Of a stretch of DNA of 64,000 nt, positions 60,299 through 64,000 are shown one piece after another; the first letter of the stretch is position 1; every line of letters starts with the position of its first letter. This stretch comes from Calonectria ilicicola (Eukaryota; Ascomycota; Sordariomycetes; Hypocreales; Nectriaceae): NCBI GenBank assembly GCA_020809705.1, contig CP085826.1, positions 124,001 to 188,000 of the forward strand, given 5' to 3'. The position numbers and the translations under genes were made by a program. Below the pieces are notes generated by a model, which made no database searches, was not told where the DNA came from, and saw nothing but the letters and a program-made list of their open reading frames with translations.

Positions 60299-60310
60299 TC
60301 CGATTTCCGG
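60299..60310 (+). promoter_or_regulatory. CCG-N5-CGG element
   Basis: TCCGATTTCCGG. Second copy in the divergent promoter. Confidence 0.45.
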
Positions 60311-60474
60311 TGCAGACAACCCTTCCCGGAATTTACTCAATACGGAATGATCAGCAGTTTCATATCATTTATCAACCCTATTATTGACGATTGTCCTCAA
60401 CTTCAAGAAGAGAAAGCATACTAACTCATCATTTCAAAGCAACACACTATCAAAAAAGCCTGTAGTAAGCCATC

Positions 60475-61755
60475 ATGACTCCGAACTTTGCAACTCTTGC
60501 GGTAGAGAAAACGCAGCAGCAGGCCATATGTGGTCTTGCTGGCTTTGCTATTGACCCATCTGGTAAAAGATCCAAGCTGTGTGATGCTTAAAGTCTTCCG
60601 TACTAACAAGACCAGGGTCAACTTTAGTGGAAGCGTACGCAGGGAAACGTGCACTAGAAGCAAGTGATGGAATCGACGAGAACAGCGTTTTTTGGATCTA
60701 CTCTATCACCAAGACTTTCGTGGGCATATCCGTCCTGCAGTGTGTTGATCGGGGTCTAATTGCACTGGATGATAGCGTCCATCATGTGCTCCCAGAGCTT
60801 GAGAAGCTTCAAATTATTACTGGTAACCCTGACGACACCTTTGGGTTTCATGATGCCAAGAAGAAGATTACTGCTCGCTATCTCATCTCACATACTAGTG
60901 GAATTGGAATGGATGTCTTCAATCCGATTCTTCGGGCATGGCGCACCTCTCGAGGAGAACATCCAAAGGCTTTCTGTGGGCGCTCTCTGGATGCCTATAC
61001 CCTTCCACTACTCTTTGAACCTGGCCAAGGCTGGTCATACGGTGGAAGCGCTGAATGGGCCGGTATTCTGGTTGAGCGCTTGACTGGTATGAAGCTTGGC
61101 GAACACATGAGAAAGTATATTTTCGAGCCTCTGGAAATGAGCAGCTCGACATTTCATCCAGACAAAAACCATTTGCTGAGTGCAAGAGTCGTTGCCATAA
61201 CTCAGCGAAGCTCTGATGGCTCACTTATTCCCACTGGTAATAGCTATCCCGAGGTCACTGAAGATGACGGGGGAGCAATGGGATTGGTGTCATCTCCATC
61301 GGATATGAAAAAGATCACACATGATCTGTTGCAGCCAGAATCTAAAGTCTTGAGCCGAGCGTCCGTCGTTGAATTGTTTACACCTCAATTTCCTGAAGAT
61401 TCAAAGGCAGCACAGGATTTTGCACATGGAGCTGTACGTTTAGATAAATATTTTCGCTCTTCGAGTCGCTTACTGACAATAATCATAGGTGATGTTCGGT
61501 GGCTTGACCGGGGAAGATTATGACCCAAGTAAGGTGGGACAAGTTCCGGGAGCGTATTATGTTAAATCAGATACTACAAATCTTCCTGGTGGGACTTTGC
61601 TAATGACGGGAATCCCCAATTTGGTTTGGTTTGTCAATAGACAAAAAGGATTTGGTGGACTTTACGCTAGCGCCCTCATGCCTCCGGGTGATGAGTTGAG
61701 TCGCGACTTGACGGTTATACTGATGCAAGAAGCAGCCAGCAAAGTTTCTAAGTAG
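60475..61755 (+). CDS. Serine hydrolase of beta-lactamase/transesterase fold
   Basis: Three exons (60475-60562, 60616-61433, 61489-61755) sum to 391 codons (390 aa). The nucleophile motif is SITK (S-x-x-K, in WIYSITKTF); the tyrosine motif is SYGGS in place of the usual YxN; HTSGIG is the loop found in class C-type esterases. Fungal relatives include LovD-type acyltransferases and EstB-type esterases; the penicillin-degrading role is not implied. No signal peptide, so likely cytosolic. Divergent from the SDR gene. Confidence 0.82.
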
Positions 61756-61966
61756 AACAAACAGGAATATACAAGTTTCCCTTCTTCATGTGTAGTTTTC
61801 AGATGCGCTTCCGCAATCGTCCTTTGATATTCCTTCGTATGAAAAAATATCACGATGTGGGTGTGTATGTATTGGAGATCTTGATTTAGCCAACCTAATT
61901 CAGATTGAGAGACTTTGGGATCATTTATTTTTCCCTTTAATTCAACTCATACTACTAGTTTGCGAG

Positions 61967-62798
61967 CTACGAAGAGTGATGGCCGAACGCCTCAAGAATC
62001 TTGTCAACAGTAGTAACGGCTCCGAAGATCCCACCTTCTCCACAGATGCTAGCGACTGTAGCTTCATGGAGAGATTTTTCAGCAGCTGCGGAAGCGTCTG
62101 ATACCAGCACACAATCCATTCCCATATCATCTTTGGTATGTTAGCAATCATTGAACCAACAAAAAGTGGCAATGCCATGGCTCAGTGATTAAGAGAAAAG
62201 ACTTCGATGCACTAAACACTGGATAGGATGAGGCTCGGTACTCACTTGCATCCCTCATTGTTGTAAATACACAGACGTCTGTTGTCACGCCACATAACAC
62301 AAGGTTCTTTATGCCCCTATTGTCGAGCAGTAGTTTAAAATCTGTATGGCGAAATGCACCTCTTCCAGGCTTGTCAATAATCGGCTCTGATGGTAATGGT
62401 GCAAGCTCCGGAATTATTTCATGGCCTTTTTCGCCGCGAACTAGTAGCCTTCCCAATGGACCTTCATCACCAATTCCTTTACCGCTACTATTATTCCTAC
62501 TTCGCGCTAATTCTCTCGATGATAAAGTCGATAGATCTGGTCTGTGTCCTTCACGTGTATGGTAGATTGGAAAGCCGCTCTCACGGAACGCTGTAAGTAG
62601 TAACTGTATTTGGGGAATAATGGCTCGGTTCGAGTCGATAGGAATTCCTTGGGACTCAAGATATCCTCCAGGAGAGCAAAAGTCCATCTGCATGTCAATG
62701 ATGACAAGTGCAGTTGTTGAAGGGCAAAATGAAGAATTATGCGGCCAGGAATAGGGTTGTGCAACGATGGCAGTCTGTGAAAATGAGTTTGAAGCCAT
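61967..62798 (-). CDS. Isochorismatase-fold cysteine hydrolase
   Basis: Two exons (62798-62246 and 62130-61967) sum to 239 codons (238 aa). Catalytic triad motifs: Asp in VIIDMQMDF, Lys in DKPGRGAF, Cys in GVTTDVCVF. The start is MASNSF; a second in-frame ATG (62813) would add five residues. The family covers isochorismatase, N-carbamoylsarcosine amidase, biuret hydrolase and nicotinamidase; SPGGYLESQG and a long loop (SSGKGIGDEG) suggest an amidohydrolase of small imide or carbamoyl compounds rather than a true isochorismatase. Same strand as the aminotransferase; the CCG-N5-CGG element is not seen upstream. Confidence 0.85.
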
Positions 62799-63305
62799 TG
62801 CAAGTAAGTACAAGGTGTTTTTGCTGGTTGATAGAACGGTCGCTGCGGATCAAATGTGAGCGATGAAAAATCCAAAGTACGAAGGCAGAACGGCTTCTAG
62901 TTTCGGTGGTTATTTGTATTAAAAGGCATTCAATATTACCTCACAGTCTTTCATAAACAACACCCCTCTTCCTTGGTTCAATCTGCATAAGTGGGCTTGT
63001 GGTGGGTATGGTCTTGATTCTCGAGTTCCAAAGGATCCAAATGTGCGCCAATATCTTATCAGTGGGTGTATCATCTGGCCGAATCAGGCAGTTTAGCCGT
63101 GATATGACAGTACATCTAGCGCTTCTTCTTATCAGGGATTTGAGTGGCTATATTAACTCAGAGCTAACCCATTCTTGGGTAAATACCCACTCTCTGTTTC
63201 TCATATCTTGAATGATGTTATCAAATTATTCAATCAAACGGCAATAATAAAAGAAATCCTTTTTCTATTCCATGCAGAACTTCAAAAGGCTTTTTTTTTT
63301 TTTTT
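62799..63305. other. Intergenic with poly-T run
   Basis: 507 bp between the isochorismatase and aminotransferase genes, both minus strand. An 18-nt run of T sits at 63291-63307, right at the aminotransferase 3' end, possibly a polyadenylation or retroposition relic. Confidence 0.5.
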
Positions 63306-64000
63306 TTACAGATCTAAGGCAGCAACTATTCTTTTGAGACCCTCCTCAAGAGTACTGATCTTGATCGAAAAGACGAGTCGAAACCACCCTTCCTGCTCTG
63401 ATCCGAACCCGCCTCCTGCAGCTACAAATACTCTCTTCTCCATGAGGAGGTCCATAATATGACTTTCAATTCCGTCTCTACTCACATGAGGATGCTTACT
63501 TCGATAGGCTTGCGCTAGGTTGACCCAAAGAAAGAAACCTGCATTCGAACCCTGGGCATAGGGAATATTGTTTCGATTTGACCATTCCACCATGTGTTTA
63601 TGATGCTCCGCAAGTTTTCGCCTATTTTGACACAAATACTCGTCAACCCACTGCTCATCCTCAAGAACTTTGGCGAAGGTATCATCAACAAGCGACGAGC
63701 TCATGCTGTACAGTGCGGCCGGCACCAGGGCCTTGTGTATGGGATGATATTTTGAGATGATTGCGCCAAGTCTAATTCCATTGGCACCAAAATCTTTAGA
63801 GACACCCCAAACGACGTGTAGCAAAGAGGGATCTAAGAGATCTTTGGTATCAATGGAAAGGCACGACGTAAACGGGGTTGTCAAACAGCCAGCGCCAGTG
63901 TCGTTGGACCAAACAGACATTGCGTAAACCTCATCACTGATAAGATTCAGCTGATATTTCTGGCAGAATCCCATAAGAGTAACGAGGGTTTCCCGGGGAT
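63306..64000 (-). CDS. PLP-dependent aminotransferase class I/II (partial, runs off window)
   Basis: The C-terminal 230 residues of a fold-type I aminotransferase; the reading frame is open to the window edge at 64000, so the start is missing. SDEVYAMSV (cofactor Asp and Tyr region), VSKDFGANGIRLG (PLP-binding Lys in a SKDFG motif), and GFFLWVNL, ending RIVAALDL. The SKDFGANGIRLG pattern is that of 1-aminocyclopropane-1-carboxylate synthase-like enzymes found in fungi. Substrate unknown. Together with the neighbouring cysteine hydrolase, hydrolase and SDR it could belong to a small metabolic cluster. Confidence 0.85.
   Translation of the reverse strand, partial: PRETLVTLMGFCQKYQLNLISDEVYAMSVWSNDTGAGCLTTPFTSCLSIDTKDLLDPSLLHVVWGVSKDFGANGIRLGAIISKYHPIHKALVPAALYSMSSSLVDDTFAKVLEDEQWVDEYLCQNRRKLAEHHKHMVEWSNRNNIPYAQGSNAGFFLWVNLAQAYRSKHPHVSRDGIESHIMDLLMEKRVFVAAGGGFGSEQEGWFRLVFSIKISTLEEGLKRIVAALDL

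Larger units (their letters stand above)
59976..60474. promoter_or_regulatory. Divergent promoter region of SDR and SxxK hydrolase
   Basis: 500 bp containing TCCGATTTGCGG (60255-60266) and TCCGATTTCCGG (60299-60310). A third, weaker CGG-type site is near 60330. The pair in a divergent promoter favours co-regulation of both genes. Confidence 0.55.

Noticed and set aside
60475..61755. Antibiotic beta-lactamase
   Set aside because: The fold is shared, but the YxN motif is altered and fungal relatives are esterases or acyltransferases; no support for a resistance role.

Overview
The window is nuclear DNA of a filamentous ascomycete (Pezizomycotina). The evidence is dense short genes on both strands, spliceosomal introns of about 50-80 bp with clear GT/AG borders and CTAAC/CTGAC branch sites, fungal-only families (Zn2Cys6 regulators, a HET protein, WSC domains, an SAT4/PTH11-type membrane protein), and no rRNA, tRNA, CRISPR array or operon. 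The vanillyl-alcohol oxidase resembles the Penicillium enzyme, so a Eurotiomycete is plausible, but I cannot fix genus or order. I joined exons by hand and checked reading phase across the splice sites; where exon lengths sum to a multiple of three this is noted.

Layout. 1-8 kb: mostly gene-poor, with an HSL-type esterase (3059-4517), an extremely A/T-rich tract (5118-5600, with 286 consecutive bases lacking G and C), and a secreted CrtC/kievitone-hydratase-like protein. 8-20 kb: a cell-surface polysaccharide locus with a membrane GT2 polysaccharide synthase (964 aa), a divergent membrane-anchored GH16 glucanase and a secreted 4xWSC glyoxal/galactose-oxidase-type copper radical oxidase. 20-27 kb: acetoacetyl-CoA synthetase divergent from a salicylate-hydroxylase-like flavoprotein, then an NmrA-like protein. 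28.5-30.4 kb: a short PIF1-type helicase. 30.7-40.1 kb: a four-gene phenolic alcohol catabolism cluster of Zn alcohol dehydrogenase, aldehyde dehydrogenase, a regulator with both C2H2 fingers and a Zn2Cys6 domain, and vanillyl-alcohol oxidase. 40-54 kb: esterase, SAT4-type membrane protein, HET protein, two F-box-like (LPxEIRxxIY) proteins and a pair of NAD(P)-dependent reductases. 54-64 kb: DUF1772 protein, Zn2Cys6 regulator, SDR, SxxK hydrolase, isochorismatase-fold hydrolase and a PLP aminotransferase running off the window; possibly a small metabolic cluster.

Best candidates for something undescribed: (1) all intergenic regions upstream of the VAO cluster genes contain the same composite element, CGG-N7/8-CCACCCCC, and the cluster encodes a regulator whose two kinds of DNA-binding domain could read the two halves; the enzymes would fit vanillyl alcohol to vanillate or eugenol via coniferyl alcohol to ferulate. 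(2) The GT2 + GH16 + copper-radical-oxidase locus has the same functional parts as the Streptomyces CslA/GlxA hyphal-tip glycan system, apparently assembled independently.
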